Assembly: GCA_028877275.1 (NCBI GenBank)
Contig: JAPPFP010000005.1
Location: 1 to 64,000, forward strand
Direction of reading: 5' to 3'
DNA length: 64,000 bases
From: Acidobacteriota bacterium
GTDB taxonomy: Bacteria; Acidobacteriota; Thermoanaerobaculia; Multivoradales; Multivoraceae
This document shows positions 62,611-64,000 of the stretch, piece by piece. The position numbers were made by a program, and so were the translations under genes. The notes beneath the pieces were generated by a model. It was not told where the DNA came from. It saw only the letters and a list, made by a program, of their open reading frames with translations, and ran no database searches. Numbering within the stretch: position 1 is the first letter of the stretch; each line of letters starts with the position of its first letter.

Positions 62611-63376
62611 GGAACAACTTCGTCAGAAAGAAATCAGATACGAGCACCATGATCGAAGCCCAGACGACAGTGCGAGTGGTGGCATGCCCAACGCCTTCGG
62701 CGCCGCCGCTGGCCGTCAGGCCGTTGTGGCAGCCGATGATCGCAATGAAGCAGGCGAAGAAGACCGACTTTCCGAGGCCGTTGAAGACGTCCTCCATGGT
62801 GAGGGTCTGCAGGACGTCGTTGATGTAGAGACCGACGGAGAGGTTCAACTGATTCACGGCGACGAACAGGCCGCCGAGGATGCCCAGCAGGTCGCCGAGG
62901 ACGGTGAGCGCGGGCAACATGATCAGAGTGGCCGCCAGCTTCGGAACGACCAGCTTCTTTATGGGATCCGCGGCCATTGAGCGCATGGCGTCGACCTGCT
63001 CCGTGACCTTCATCGTGCCGAGCTCCGCGGTCATTCCGGAGCCGATCCGGCCGCCGACGATCAGGGCCACGAGTACGGGTCCGAGTTCCCGGGTCAGGGA
63101 CTTGGAAACCACGCTGCCGATGTAGTACTTCACTCCGAGTTCAGGCAGGCTGTACGCGGTCTGAAGGGCCAGCACCATGCCGGTGAACAGAGTGGTCACC
63201 GACGCGACGCCGAGCGAGCTGACGCCGAGGTGTCCCATCTGACCGAGCCATGAGCGGAACTCGTAGGGGGGGCTGACGAGAGCGGAGATTCCGCGCGCAG
63301 TCAGTAGCCAGATGGCGCCTACCTCTCGCAAGGGGGCCTTGAAATCGATCAGAATCCTGTGTCGAGCCTGTTGCAT
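62597..63376 (-). CDS. mlaE: Mla-type lipid transport permease
   Basis: A 259-residue membrane protein with five to six hydrophobic helices. It has FRSWLGQMGHLGVSSLGVAS, TTLFTGMVLALQTAYSL, and the conserved GRIGSGMTAELGTMKVTEQVDAM, followed by LVVPKLAATLIMLPALTV. It is the inner-membrane channel of the retrograde lipid transporter. ATG 63376 is chosen; the frame upstream of it is non-family sequence. First gene of the mlaE-mlaF-mlaD-yggX-like unit, divergent from the acyltransferase gene. Confidence 0.93.
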   Translation of the reverse strand: MQQARHRILIDFKAPLREVGAIWLLTARGISALVSPPYEFRSWLGQMGHLGVSSLGVASVTTLFTGMVLALQTAYSLPELGVKYYIGSVVSKSLTRELGPVLVALIVGGRIGSGMTAELGTMKVTEQVDAMRSMAADPIKKLVVPKLAATLIMLPALTVLGDLLGILGGLFVAVNQLNLSVGLYINDVLQTLTMEDVFNGLGKSVFFACFIAIIGCHNGLTASGGAEGVGHATTRTVVWASIMVLVSDFFLTKLFHVLI

Positions 63377-63463
63377 CTGCCGTTGGACAAGGGTGTGTTG
63401 GAGTCGGCCCTCGTGGTGGATGCTTGGTGTAGCTTCTGCCAACCCACGGCACCGAGCAGAATC

Positions 63464-64000
63464 TTGTCGATCCGGAACCCCACGAACCCCACGAACCTGC
63501 GCCCCACGACGCAGCGCAACGAGTTTACGGCGAAAGCTCCCGGCGGAGGACGGGGCGGGTGGTCGGTGGCGCTGGCCACCCTGACCGGGAACGTCTACCT
63601 GGTTCTGGGCAGCGCCGTAATGGGCGTCGCCGCGGCCATCGCCTCCTGGTTCCCGGGCCGTGACTGGGCCGGAGTCCAGGCTCGTCTCTGGGCTCGCGGC
63701 CTGCTGCGGTCCAGCGGTGTTCGGCTCGAGCTCAGCTACGCGGGGGGCAGCCACGCGGCGTGGCGGGAAGCCATCGGCGACCGGCCGGTGGTCTACATGG
63801 CGAACCACCGGAGCCTGTACGACATCGCGGCGCTGCTGGCGACACTGGACCTGCCGGTCCGCTTCCTGGCCAAGCGCAGCCTGTTCCGTTTGCCGTTCTT
63901 CGGCTGGGGGCTCAAGGCGGCCGGTTTCGTCCCGGTGGACCGGGAGGACCGGAGTCGGGCCGGCGAGACGTTCGCTGCCGCCACGGAACGGCTGGCGTCC
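63464..64000 (+). CDS. plsC: 1-acyl-glycerol-3-phosphate acyltransferase (PlsC family), truncated by window end
   Basis: About 179 codons are visible and the frame is still open at the window edge. A hydrophobic segment (LVLGSAVMGVAAAIASW) is followed by the acyltransferase block VVYMANHRSLYDIAALLATL, with the catalytic NHxxxxD, then FLAKRSLFRLPFFGWGLKAA and GFVPVDRED. It acylates lysophosphatidate in phospholipid synthesis. The start is uncertain: TTG 63464, GTG 63566 or ATG 63620. The 5' part contains the short tandem CCCACGAACCCCACGAACC. Pairing with the divergent Mla operon is thematically consistent. Confidence 0.82.
   Translation, partial: MSIRNPTNPTNLRPTTQRNEFTAKAPGGGRGGWSVALATLTGNVYLVLGSAVMGVAAAIASWFPGRDWAGVQARLWARGLLRSSGVRLELSYAGGSHAAWREAIGDRPVVYMANHRSLYDIAALLATLDLPVRFLAKRSLFRLPFFGWGLKAAGFVPVDREDRSRAGETFAAATERLAS

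Noticed and set aside
63475..63497. Tandem CCCACGAA units as a CRISPR or regulatory repeat
   Set aside because: Only two short units and no spacers; probably slippage in the low-complexity 5' part of the acyltransferase gene.

Overview
The window is 64 kb of GC-rich chromosomal DNA, densely coded on both strands, from a Gram-negative, diderm bacterium. Outer-membrane functions (an MlaE-MlaF-MlaD lipid transport operon, a PagL-like lipid A deacylase, a WaaE-like glycosyltransferase, a LolC/E-like permease) sit beside a class II B12-dependent ribonucleotide reductase, B12-dependent methionine synthase, a two-subunit-type methylmalonyl-CoA mutase, dnaK followed by hspR, a DUF1844 protein and a GWxTD-domain protein. 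This mix, with frequent GTG/TTG starts and 4-bp stop/start overlaps, looks most like Acidobacteriota or a neighbouring phylum. That placement is inference from gene content. No prophage, transposase, CRISPR array or tRNA was recognised. The first ~111 bases are a poly-G/poly-C foldback that looks like an assembly artefact.

Layout. 0.2-4.0 kb: rpmI-rplT, a coiled-coil protein, zapA, a 6S RNA gene that I identify from its closing stem, rny and a YmdB-like phosphoesterase. 4-5.5 kb: divergent envelope genes (glycosyltransferase; PagL-like). 5.5-12 kb: a tightly coupled run Trm112-like, ispA-like, tlyA, nadK, ribBA, gmd, amidase. 12-21 kb: acyl-CoA carboxyltransferase, sat-cysC fusion, VanZ-like, metH, ABC-F ATPase. 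21-27 kb: MauE/DoxX-like protein, then (minus strand) a nuclease-helicase with an Fe-S domain, LuxE and LuxC. 27-31 kb: hflK-hflC, a nucleoside transporter, a CPBP protease. 31-37 kb: glutaryl-CoA-dehydrogenase-like enzyme, glpX, dcd, an anti-sigma/antagonist pair with a catalytically dead-looking S41 protease homologue, mazG. 37-43 kb: DUF1844, dnaK-hspR-DnaC-like, SpoIID-like. 42.5-52 kb: meaB, methylmalonyl-CoA epimerase, carA, permease, carB, and the mutase large subunit. 52-57 kb: nrdJ, TlpA-like, small Cys protein, RlmD-like. 57-64 kb: DUF1330, atypical PTPS/QueD-like protein, a selenoprotein, folE, GWxTD protein, YggX-like, mlaD-mlaF-mlaE and a truncated acyltransferase.

Two items stand out. 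First, at 58737-58964 (minus strand) there is a 75-codon SelW/Rdx-type gene whose CxxC redox motif reads C-V-M-UGA. An 8-bp perfect hairpin with a GGUCU apical loop starts 13 nt after the UGA, as expected for a bacterial SECIS element. This small selenoprotein gene is invisible to ordinary ORF calling. Second, three copies of a 175-250 bp intergenic element (30201-30376, 57081-57329, 58507-58686) each carry ~30-bp inverted arms. The arms differ between copies yet pair within each copy, and every copy lies just downstream of a stop codon in the same orientation. Shorter REP-like palindromes accompany two of them and recur elsewhere.

Metabolically the window links B12 chemistry (MetH, NrdJ, methylmalonyl-CoA mutase, MeaB, epimerase) with acyl-CoA breakdown (carboxyltransferase, glutaryl-CoA-dehydrogenase-like enzyme), pteridine chemistry (FolE, PTPS-like) and envelope lipid turnover.
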